Source of the DNA: an uncultured archaeon
Lineage (GTDB): Archaea; Thermoproteota; Nitrososphaeria; Nitrososphaerales; Nitrosopumilaceae
Assembly: GCA_950073955.1 (NCBI GenBank)
Contig: CATMRH010000042.1
Coordinates: forward strand, 1 to 10,280
Length of the DNA stretch: 10,280 nt
Direction of reading: 5' to 3'
A model generated the notes under the pieces. That model saw only the letters and a list, made by a program, of their open reading frames with translations, made no database searches and was not told where the DNA came from. This document shows, in pieces, positions 1 to 5,989 of this stretch; within the stretch, counting starts at the first letter, position 1, and every line of letters starts with the position of its first letter. The position numbers were made by a program, and so were the translations under genes.

Positions 1-567
1 TTCTGCAGGTTCTTCTATAATCTCCTCTTCCAAAGTTTCTTCCATAGTCTCTTCTTCTACAGTTTCTTCCATAACTCGTTTTTCTAAAATATTATCAAAT
101 AATCCTTGACTATACCCAGCTCCAAGTATTATCAAAATTAAAACAGGAATGATAATCATAACAGGAATTTTTAATCCAATAGTTTTTCTTTGATTTTTTG
201 GACGACCGGATGGTATTTTTACATCTACTGTTTGAGATTCTGTTCCAACTTCAAATAAAGAAGAACCACAAACCATGCAAAAATTAGCTTCAAACAAACT
301 CTCTTTTCCACATTTCCAACAATGAATCAGATTTTTATCTTCAGAATCACTTTCTAAATTTTCATCAGTTTCTTGTCGTATGTCATGTTGTTCTACACGG
401 TGTTTTACTAAGTATTTCTCTCTTAGTTGTTCTAGGTATCTTTCATCGCTCTTCCAAATAGTGCTGTTTAAGATGTATGCCTGTTTGATATGTTCCAATC
501 GATATGGATCACCCACACCAAGTTTCAACAAGGCATTTACCTCATCTATAACATCCACTGAACCCAT
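1..567 (-). CDS. Zinc-ribbon, single-pass membrane protein with Glu-rich tail (partial, C-terminus off window)
   Basis: The frame is open from an ATG at 565-567 to the left edge, giving 189 visible residues; the C-terminus lies outside the window. Residues 1-75 are soluble and charged, with tyrosine- and leucine-rich helical character. Cysteines 83, 86, 97 and 100 form two CxxC knuckles (CWKC and CMVC), a short zinc ribbon. A basic stretch (about 121-130) precedes one hydrophobic segment (about 132-152, rich in I, V, L and P), so the zinc ribbon should face the cytoplasm and the tail the outside. After the membrane segment the chain becomes a low-complexity acidic run of MEET/VEEE/LEEE-like units up to the edge. 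This layout (zinc ribbon, membrane anchor, acidic extracytoplasmic stalk) recurs among archaeal membrane proteins, but I do not recognise the family and assign no function. An in-frame upstream TTG (592-594) exists; the ATG is preferred. Confidence 0.8.
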   Translation of the reverse strand, partial: MGSVDVIDEVNALLKLGVGDPYRLEHIKQAYILNSTIWKSDERYLEQLREKYLVKHRVEQHDIRQETDENLESDSEDKNLIHCWKCGKESLFEANFCMVCGSSLFEVGTESQTVDVKIPSGRPKNQRKTIGLKIPVMIIIPVLILIILGAGYSQGLFDNILEKRVMEETVEEETMEETLEEEIIEEPAE

Positions 568-642
568 GATCGTTTCTATTATTAGGTCATTCAAAATTGT
601 TTCTTTTTAGTTCTAAAATGATAGAATTTGAAAAACTAAGTG

Positions 643-993
643 TTACAATATAGAATTCTTAAAGTCGTTTATTGATGAAAGGGCATTTTTTGTCTCATGG
701 CCAATATCGTGAACAGTAGCGCCATTGTATTTTTTGTCAAGATATCGTCCAGCAACTATCATAGGTCCGCCTATTGCACAAGTAACACCAGTAGGTTCAG
801 GAACCCATAACATCAAAAATCCAATTTTTTGAAGTTTTTTACCTGGCGCAGGGGCTTTCTGGAGAGAGCCTAATGAACTTGTATTAGGTCCTTGATTCAT
901 TTTATTAATTTCAGTATACAAATTTGCTCTGCGTTTAGCTGATTCTGTAGATTTTCTTAATTTGTCTAGTCGAGCCTTTAGGGGATCAGTCAT
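643..993 (-). CDS. Conserved-looking small hydrophobic protein, function unknown
   Basis: This is a 116-residue protein starting at an ATG (991-993) and ending in TAA. The first ~50 residues are basic and helical, with many Lys and Arg, followed by a Gly/Pro/Ala linker. Residues about 57-83 are hydrophobic but interrupted by a PEPTG motif near 65-69, which could give either a short membrane hairpin or a buried hydrophobic core. The last ~30 residues are polar and include HDIGHE (95-100). No catalytic signature is evident. It reads in the same direction as the zinc-ribbon membrane protein, 75 bases upstream of that gene's start, so the two could be co-transcribed. It is divergent from mntR across a 135-base gap. 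Its coding-like composition and the absence of a competing frame make it a likely real gene. I cannot name the family. Confidence 0.75.
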   Translation of the reverse strand: MTDPLKARLDKLRKSTESAKRRANLYTEINKMNQGPNTSSLGSLQKAPAPGKKLQKIGFLMLWVPEPTGVTCAIGGPMIVAGRYLDKKYNGATVHDIGHETKNALSSINDFKNSIL

Positions 994-1093
994 TTCAGCC
1001 TATCATTTGGAAGAAGTTAGTTAAGATTCAATGATCAATTCTGGTCACATCCAAGTCAACAAAGAATAACTAAAATCAACAGAAAAGACACTC

Positions 1094-1101
1094 AATTATA
1101 C
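1094..1101 (+). promoter_or_regulatory. Possible TATA box of the mntR-like gene
   Basis: AATTATAC lies 28-35 bases before the ATG at 1129, slightly far but compatible with a leaderless or very short-leader archaeal transcript. There is no Shine-Dalgarno sequence before this ATG. The 135-base divergent gap holds no clear palindromic operator. The T/A-rich background makes such matches cheap, so this is a weak call. Confidence 0.3.
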
Positions 1102-1128
1102 TAGATTTGATTTAGATACAAAGATTAC

Positions 1129-1593
1129 ATGAAAGCTAAAAATTCGAAAAGATTGGATTCAATAAAGGCAGCTCACCATTCAGAAAGGGCCAAATCAAGT
1201 GTAAGAATGGAGGATTATTTAGAAATAATATCAGAATTAGTTGAATTGAAAGGTTACGCAACTACATTAGATATTTCAAGGTACATGGATGTAAGTGCAC
1301 CAAGTGTTACTAAGATGCTTCAAAGATTAGATGATAATGGATTTTTAGAATACGAAAAATATCATGGAATTAATCTTACAGATAAAGGAGTGCAAATAGC
1401 TAATGGAATTCGACAAAAACATGGAATTTTATTGGAATTTTTTGAAATTTTAGGAGTTGGATATGATACTGCGAGTCAAGATACTGAAGGAATTGAACAT
1501 CATCTTAATGCGAAAACAATAAAGCAATTGAGAAAATTCATAACTTTTCTTAAAGCAAACCCCAAGATAATTGAAAATTTTAAAAATCTTTGA
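1129..1593 (+). CDS. mntR: DtxR/MntR-family metal-dependent transcriptional regulator
   Basis: This 154-residue repressor-type regulator should bind DNA when loaded with Mn(II) or Fe(II) and control metal uptake. It has an N-terminal winged helix-turn-helix (about 27-88; recognition region near SAPSVTKMLQRL, 56-67) and a dimerisation/metal-binding helical part (about 92-154). It lacks the SH3-like third domain of DtxR, as does Bacillus MntR. Compared from memory with B. subtilis MntR, all six metal ligands are present at a constant offset of 21: D29, E32, H98, E120, E123 and H124 match D8, E11, H77, E99, E102 and H103. Aspartate at the first position favours Mn over Fe in the MntR family. The first 26 residues are a Lys/Arg/Ser-rich extension absent from the Bacillus protein; Met27 is a possible alternative start but has no better upstream signal. 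No metal transporter lies nearby. Its 3' end overlaps the convergent PIN-ATPase gene by 14 bases. Confidence 0.87.
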   Translation: MKAKNSKRLDSIKAAHHSERAKSSVRMEDYLEIISELVELKGYATTLDISRYMDVSAPSVTKMLQRLDDNGFLEYEKYHGINLTDKGVQIANGIRQKHGILLEFFEILGVGYDTASQDTEGIEHHLNAKTIKQLRKFITFLKANPKIIENFKNL

Positions 1594-3400
1594 GAAATAT
1601 TTGAATATCGTTTTGTGATGATGCAAGATTCATAAGATTTCTTGCAACATCAGACCGTTTTGGAATTTTTATCTGTCCTTTTTTACCAATTTTTGCTGAT
1701 GTAACATATTGGTTATTAACATAGATATCAGCATGTGTTGAAGTGTATTCTTTGCTAACAGTTAGAAGTAATGCAGTTTTTGATTCTGAATAAGTAAAAG
1801 GTAGATCATTTATCATTCTAGATGAATGGTTAGAGTCTTTTTGAACTACATCAACATGAATTTTAAGAAATTTTTCAATTTCATTAATGTTTGAGCCTCC
1901 TTTTCCTATTATTGATGCTATATACTGCTCATCTACGAATACTTTTACTCTATTAGCAGATAAAATTTCGACTTCTACGTGAGGGTCATATCTTTTGAAA
2001 GTTTCTTTCACCTTATCTTCTGCAAGTTTTTCAATTCCAACTTTTTGAACTCTTTTTGCAATAGGAACAATGACATTTTCTTCTCCAAATGTGTAGATTT
2101 CATGTTCCAAGACATTATCTGCAAAATTTCTGATTTCAATTACAGGTCTCGCTAGATCAGATTCAGTCATTCCAGAAGGAACTTTTACTTTTAATTCCAA
2201 GTCATAGACTTTTTCAATTCTGCCATCTTTTACAAAGACTACAGTATCTAAAACACTTGGGATTATACCAAGTTCAATCTTTCCAATAAAACGTTGAATT
2301 GCATCTATTGGGGAATTTGCATGAAGTACACCAACCATCCCCACGCCAGTTAATCGCAAATCAGCAAATGTTCTAAAATCTTCTTGTCTTCTTATTTCAT
2401 CAAAAATAGTATAATCAGGACGAACAAGTAATAAAATGTCAGCACTGTTATCAAAACTTCCATCTAATTTACTATATTGAGTAATTCCAGGATCAACTTG
2501 CAAATCACGTGGAGATTCAAAAGTTTTAACAATTTTTCCTTTATTATGATAAAAATTTGCAAGTCCAGATGCAAGAGTACTTTTCCCAGAACCAGGAGCA
2601 CCAGAAATTACAATTCCTTCAGCTCTGTCAGAGAAACGTTTCATTAACTCATCAGAAATTTCATAATCTTCAAGAGATAACTTGACGATTGGATGAACAA
2701 TTGTTATTTCAAAGGATTCAGAAAAAGGAGGATGTGTGATGGCTATACGATAATTATCGTGTTGAATTACGGACGCACCAGTCTTTGAGATCTCAATATT
2801 ACTTGAATCAGATGCGTGTGCTACATCCAAGATTTGTGACGAAATAAACTCCAAATAGTCTTTAGAAAGAATATCATCACTAAGGGTAGTTAATGAAAAA
2901 TTGCCAGGTTTTCCTTTTTTTGCTAAAGGGTGTTGATTTTCTTTAAGATGAACACTCATTGTCTCAGCATCAAAAAATTTCAGAAATTCTAATGTTTTAT
3001 CTTTTACAACAAATTTAAGAAATACTGTTTCTACACTTTCAGCTTGTGCAACTAAATGTTGAACATTATCTGAAGTATAAAGAACAGCATCATTTTGTTT
3101 AGCCATGTCAATGATAAGAGCATCAATTCTACCGCTGCCTGCGAGTTTAATATCATCAGAAGAAGGATGTAATCCTTTCAAAACTATGTTCAACCCATAA
3201 ATACCAGATAATTCTTTAAGTTTTTGAATTTTTTCTAACCCTACAAAACCCTGTTCCTTTTTGCTAGACGCTTGAGATTGTAACTCATCAAAAACTGCTT
3301 GAGGTATTATAATTTCAGAATTTTTAATTGAACCTGCTTCTATCTGGGCAATTAATTGACCATTAATTATAACACTAGTATCAGCAACAATTTTTGACAA
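1580..3400 (-). CDS. PIN-ATPase-KH protein (PINA-like, COG1855-type archaeal ATPase)
   Basis: This 606-residue multidomain protein has an N-terminal PIN nuclease fold (about 1-130) with acidic positions D7, E39, D93 and D111. A central PilT/VirB11-like ATPase (about 225-400) carries a Walker A motif GAPGSGKST (267-275), a Walker B region ending in DE at 334-335 and a downstream LHAN motif (359-362). A KH domain near 475-520 carries the GxxG loop G499-K-G-G502. About 80 residues follow, with a possible small beta-rich module. This architecture is archaea-wide. The Sulfolobus member PINA is reported as a hexameric ATPase that interacts with the resolvase Hjc and promotes Holliday-junction branch migration. 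The KH domain suggests single-stranded nucleic-acid binding. Function here is transferred by architecture. The ATG (3398-3400) puts VADTS at residues 5-9, as expected for a PIN start. It lies 37 bases downstream of the receiver-domain remnant on the same strand. Confidence 0.92.
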   Translation of the reverse strand: MSKIVADTSVIINGQLIAQIEAGSIKNSEIIIPQAVFDELQSQASSKKEQGFVGLEKIQKLKELSGIYGLNIVLKGLHPSSDDIKLAGSGRIDALIIDMAKQNDAVLYTSDNVQHLVAQAESVETVFLKFVVKDKTLEFLKFFDAETMSVHLKENQHPLAKKGKPGNFSLTTLSDDILSKDYLEFISSQILDVAHASDSSNIEISKTGASVIQHDNYRIAITHPPFSESFEITIVHPIVKLSLEDYEISDELMKRFSDRAEGIVISGAPGSGKSTLASGLANFYHNKGKIVKTFESPRDLQVDPGITQYSKLDGSFDNSADILLLVRPDYTIFDEIRRQEDFRTFADLRLTGVGMVGVLHANSPIDAIQRFIGKIELGIIPSVLDTVVFVKDGRIEKVYDLELKVKVPSGMTESDLARPVIEIRNFADNVLEHEIYTFGEENVIVPIAKRVQKVGIEKLAEDKVKETFKRYDPHVEVEILSANRVKVFVDEQYIASIIGKGGSNINEIEKFLKIHVDVVQKDSNHSSRMINDLPFTYSESKTALLLTVSKEYTSTHADIYVNNQYVTSAKIGKKGQIKIPKRSDVARNLMNLASSQNDIQIFLKDF

Positions 3401-3437
3401 ATTTTCTATCCATTTTATTATATATTAATGCCCTAAA

Positions 3438-3650
3438 TTAATTTTCCAAAAGTACAGTAATAGATTTTAAGACAGAATTGAAATCAAAGGGCTTTGAAAT
3501 GTGAGATTTTGCACCATGTTCTAAACATTGACCAATAATTTTTTGATCATCACTTGCAGTGATTAAAATAATTTTTGCGTTAGGATCATAATCTATTACT
3601 TCTTTTACAACTGTCAAGCCATCTTTTTTGGGCATAGCCAAATCAAGGAT
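3438..3650 (-). pseudogene. Truncated response-regulator receiver domain
   Basis: The frame reads ILDLAMP then KKDGL, the strand-3/helix-3 region that contains the phospho-accepting aspartate (codon 3642-3644), then the conserved Thr of strand 4 (ILITAS) and the Lys-Pro of strand 5 (SKPF), and ends normally with TAA. The second half of a CheY-like domain is therefore intact. Two codons before LD the same frame has a TAG (3651-3653), and the strand 1 acidic pair and helix 1 of a receiver domain are absent in every minus-strand frame upstream. A TTG at 3639-3641 could start a 67-residue product, but it would begin after the phospho-acceptor and lack strands 1-3, so it is unlikely to fold as a receiver. 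I read this as a decaying standalone receiver or histidine-kinase-associated fragment. It points in the same direction as the PIN-ATPase gene. Confidence 0.7.
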
Positions 3651-3731
3651 CTACATTTTTTTTTACAATCCCAAAAGAAACGAGTGGGAAGATAAAAGGT
3701 CCTGTGTAAGTTCCGCTTAAAGAAAACAAAC

Positions 3732-3745
3732 TTTTAGGCCTAAAA
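3732..3745. promoter_or_regulatory. Perfect 14-bp palindrome, possible operator
   Basis: TTTTAGGCCTAAAA is perfectly self-complementary with no spacer, so it is unsuitable as an RNA hairpin but typical of a dimeric regulator site. It sits about 20 bases upstream of the candidate TATA stretch of the small gene at 3789. Its half-sites resemble the TTAGG/CCTAA halves bound by DtxR-family regulators, although the spacing differs from the bacterial DtxR box. Confidence 0.4.
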
Positions 3746-3757
3746 TCACTTACTATC

Positions 3758-3766
3758 TTAAAAAAA
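3758..3766 (+). promoter_or_regulatory. Possible TATA box of the 46-codon gene
   Basis: TTA followed by a run of A ends about 23 bases before the ATG at 3789, the spacing expected for a leaderless archaeal transcript. It overlaps the left edge of the second palindrome (3763-3776), so a protein bound there could block TBP or polymerase. The background is very A/T-rich, so confidence is modest. Confidence 0.35.
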
Positions 3767-3776
3767 TGTACATTTT
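3763..3776. promoter_or_regulatory. Second perfect 14-bp palindrome, possible operator
   Basis: AAAATGTACATTTT is perfectly self-complementary. Its centre is 31 bp from the centre of the palindrome at 3732-3745, close to three helical turns, so both sites would lie on the same face of the DNA. It lies between the candidate TATA stretch and the start codon at 3789, a normal place for a repressor site. Confidence 0.4.
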
Positions 3777-3788
3777 GATATTTAGGAT

Positions 3789-3929
3789 ATGGAACGGAAA
3801 TATAAAAGAAATAAGGAATTTTACAAAAATTGTACTATGTATTTTGAATTTTTGCGTAAAAAAGGCACAATAGATTTCGATTTTGAGGATGAATATTATT
3901 TCACCATGCCTGCAATTTCAAATAATTAG
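3789..3929 (+). CDS. Possible small protein, 46 residues, unknown function
   Basis: ATG to TAG gives 46 residues starting MERKYKRNKEFYK. The N-terminal third is strongly basic, the middle contains FEFLRKKG, and the second half is acidic and aromatic (DFDFEDEYYF, 29-38), ending ISNN. There is one cysteine (15) and no membrane segment or signal peptide. The stretch between the receiver remnant and tldD has no other gene. Support for it being real comes from a start codon with a TATA-like sequence at leaderless spacing and two perfect palindromes just upstream; against it are its length and the lack of a recognised family. It ends 41 bases before tldD on the same strand and could be co-transcribed with it. 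A frame antisense to it is open (3643-3834) but has no ATG. Confidence 0.42.
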   Translation: MERKYKRNKEFYKNCTMYFEFLRKKGTIDFDFEDEYYFTMPAISNN

Positions 3930-3970
3930 ATATACGCAAGATTTACGAGTCCGTTTAAATTTCACATATT

Positions 3971-5392
3971 ATGGATTCAAGCCTACAACATCTGGCTGAC
4001 AAAGCAATCAGACATGCAATAGATTCAGGTGCTGAGTATAGCGATGTAAGAGTTGAACAGCAAGAAAAAAAATCAGTACTCATAGAAAATGGAGAGATAG
4101 AATATGTTAGAAGTGATAGTAGTACTGGGATAGGCATCAGATTAGTAAAGGCAGGTACATGGAGTTTTTGTTCAATCACAAATCCAAATTCTTCTGAACA
4201 AATTATAGAGTTAGTAAATGAGGCTTTAAGAAATTCGTCACATTATACTAAAAACAAAAAAAATAAAATCAGCCTATATCCAAATGCTGTTAATAAAACT
4301 AAGATAGATTTTCCAGTTTTAAAAAAACCAGAATTAGAAGAATTAATAAAGATAGGATTTGAATGTAACAAAATTATTTCTGATACACCAAGAATCATTA
4401 AATCAATTGTAAATCCATGGTATACAACTAATTCAAAATATTTTGTAAACAGTGAGGGTTCAGAAATTGTACAGAATTTTACTGATGTAATAGTAGACAT
4501 GATAGCTACAGCCCATGAATCAGGACTTACACAATCAATAAACATTACAGAAGGTGGAAGAGGAGGATTAGAGCTAATCATCGATAAAAACAAGATTCAA
4601 CAAAGTGCACAAGAGATTGCTTTAAAGGCATCACAACTAATTGATGCAAAACCTGCAAAAGAAGAAAAAGCAACAGTAATAATGAATCCAGATTTTGTGT
4701 CATTACTTACACATGAAATATTAGGTCATCCATCAGAAGCAGATAGAGTTTTGGGAAAAGAGATGGCATGGGCAGGAGGCGCATGGTGGAAAGGAAAGAT
4801 TGGAAAAAAAATTGGTTCAGAGAAATTAAATGTGTTTGATGATCCTACCATCAAAGAAAGTTTGGGGTGGTACTATTTTGATGATGAGGGGATTGAAACC
4901 AAAAAAACCACTCTTGTTGAAAATGGAATTTTAAAAAATCATATGCAAAATAGAGAAACAGCAAAAATTTTTGATACAGTCCCCACTGGAAATATGAGAG
5001 CAACAAACTACAGATTCATGCCTTTGATTCGTATGGCATGTACCTGTATTGGAAATGGAGATTGGAATGTAGCAGAGATGATAAAAGAAGTCAAAAATGG
5101 TTATTTAATATCAAATATGAAAATTCCGTCAATTGATATGAAGCGATACAATTGGAGTATTTCATGTCAATACGCACAAAAGATTGAGAATGGGGAAATC
5201 ACTGATTTGCTAAGAGATGTAATTGTGATGGGTATAGCCCCAGAATTTTTTGAATCAATTGATGCTTGTGGAAATGATTTTACTGTAAGACCAATAACTA
5301 ATTGTGGAAAAGGAGATCCTATGCAATCTATGATAATGGGTAATGGTGGACCATCAATACGAGGAATTGCAACAGTAAAGAGTGTAAATTAG
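3971..5392 (+). CDS. tldD: TldD-family zinc metalloprotease
   Basis: This 473-residue protein matches TldD along its full length. TldD with its partner TldE forms a cytoplasmic protease of unfolded peptides, known for CcdA antitoxin turnover and microcin B17 maturation in E. coli. The N-terminal half (about 1-220) has the usual TldD start, with SDVRVEQ near 24-30 and a GIGIRL motif at 53-58. The catalytic HExxxH is visible as H248-E249-I-L-G-H253, followed by PSEADRV, the TldD signature. A C-terminal NCGKG motif (C445) sits where E. coli TldD supplies its third zinc ligand. The presence of HExxxH marks it as TldD rather than TldE, which lacks it. No TldE gene adjoins it, although the pair is often adjacent. 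The ATG has no Shine-Dalgarno sequence, consistent with a leaderless transcript. It is the first clear gene of a cluster; the glycosylase start follows after 3 bases. Confidence 0.95.
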   Translation: MDSSLQHLADKAIRHAIDSGAEYSDVRVEQQEKKSVLIENGEIEYVRSDSSTGIGIRLVKAGTWSFCSITNPNSSEQIIELVNEALRNSSHYTKNKKNKISLYPNAVNKTKIDFPVLKKPELEELIKIGFECNKIISDTPRIIKSIVNPWYTTNSKYFVNSEGSEIVQNFTDVIVDMIATAHESGLTQSINITEGGRGGLELIIDKNKIQQSAQEIALKASQLIDAKPAKEEKATVIMNPDFVSLLTHEILGHPSEADRVLGKEMAWAGGAWWKGKIGKKIGSEKLNVFDDPTIKESLGWYYFDDEGIETKKTTLVENGILKNHMQNRETAKIFDTVPTGNMRATNYRFMPLIRMACTCIGNGDWNVAEMIKEVKNGYLISNMKIPSIDMKRYNWSISCQYAQKIENGEITDLLRDVIVMGIAPEFFESIDACGNDFTVRPITNCGKGDPMQSMIMGNGGPSIRGIATVKSVN

Positions 5393-5395
5393 AAA

Positions 5396-5989
5396 ATGAA
5401 TCAAGAATTAGAGACAATTAAACAAAATGTCATAAAATGTACAAAGTGTGATTTATGTAAAACTAGAACTAATGCAGTACCAGGTAAAGGAAATTTTCAA
5501 TCAGATGTAATCTTTGTTGGTGAAGCACCAGGAAGAAATGAGGATAAAAACGGAGAGCCGTTTATTGGAGTGGCAGGAAAAAAACTTTCAATTGCACTTG
5601 ATGAAGCAGGAATCTCAAGAGATGTAGTATACATTACAAATATTGTAAAATGTAGACCGCCAAACAATAGAGTCCCTAACACAAATGAGAGAAACACATG
5701 TCAGGAATATCTAAAACAAGAAATTTCCATAATCAAACCAAAACTTATTTGTATTTTAGGGAATACAGCATTTAATTCAATTTTAGGAGGATCTGAGATT
5801 ACAAAATTTAGAGGTAAGGTAGTACGAAAAAATAATCTACTATATTTTCTAACTATTCATCCAGCTGCTACAATATACAATCAAAAATTAATGGATGTAC
5901 TAAAAAAGGATATTGTAAAACTGTTTGATTTAATCAAAGATTTAAAAAATAATAAGGAGGTTCCGATTGATATTGAATACACTTCCTAG
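5396..5989 (+). CDS. udg: Family 4 uracil-DNA glycosylase with iron-sulphur cluster
   Basis: This 197-residue UDGa-type enzyme removes uracil from DNA, for example after cytosine deamination, starting base-excision repair. Motif 1 is GEAPG followed by ED (43-50), which is diagnostic of family 4 rather than family 5. A Gly-Glu-Pro-Phe-Ile-Gly stretch follows (53-58), and the second active-site motif is HPAA (155-158). Cysteines 15, 18, 86 and 102 have the spacing of the family's 4Fe-4S ligands; an extra C21 is next to them. The length is typical, with a short polar C-terminal tail. The ATG lies 3 bases after the tldD stop with no Shine-Dalgarno sequence of its own, so translation is probably coupled to tldD. 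Its last 23 bases are shared with the start of the alkyladenine glycosylase gene, whose ribosome binding site is therefore inside this coding sequence. Confidence 0.95.
   Translation: MNQELETIKQNVIKCTKCDLCKTRTNAVPGKGNFQSDVIFVGEAPGRNEDKNGEPFIGVAGKKLSIALDEAGISRDVVYITNIVKCRPPNNRVPNTNERNTCQEYLKQEISIIKPKLICILGNTAFNSILGGSEITKFRGKVVRKNNLLYFLTIHPAATIYNQKLMDVLKKDIVKLFDLIKDLKNNKEVPIDIEYTS
5954..5961 (+). promoter_or_regulatory. Strong Shine-Dalgarno sequence deciding the TTG start of the AAG gene
   Basis: AAGGAGGT is a near-perfect complement of the 16S rRNA tail and ends 5 bases before the TTG at 5967-5969. It lies inside the udg reading frame. It is the best ribosome-binding sequence in the window; most other starts here have none. 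It supports TTG 5967 over the next in-frame TTG at 5973. Confidence 0.85.

Noticed and set aside
1..75. Repeated TCTTCCATA-type units at the left edge as a possible DNA repeat or CRISPR-like array
   Set aside because: The units are irregular and in frame, encoding the Glu-rich tail of the membrane protein; no constant repeat-spacer pattern exists.
380..610. A 76-codon plus-strand open frame
   Set aside because: It lies antisense to the zinc-ribbon gene in 380-567, where the minus frame has conserved CxxC pairs and a membrane segment; the plus frame has erratic composition and no family features.
3643..3834. Minus-strand frame open for over 60 codons, antisense to the small gene, containing segments such as GTYTGPFIFPLVSFGIVKK
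   Set aside because: No ATG in the frame, no recognised family and no promoter. It ends in a stop next to the receiver remnant and does not resemble the missing receiver half.
3955..4593. Two minus-strand open frames (3955-4179 and 4243-4593)
   Set aside because: Both are antisense to tldD, whose full-length match including HExxxH is unambiguous; their Ser/Ile/Leu-rich translations are typical of antisense frames.
5497..5697. Minus-strand open frame
   Set aside because: It is antisense to the conserved active-site region of the uracil-DNA glycosylase.
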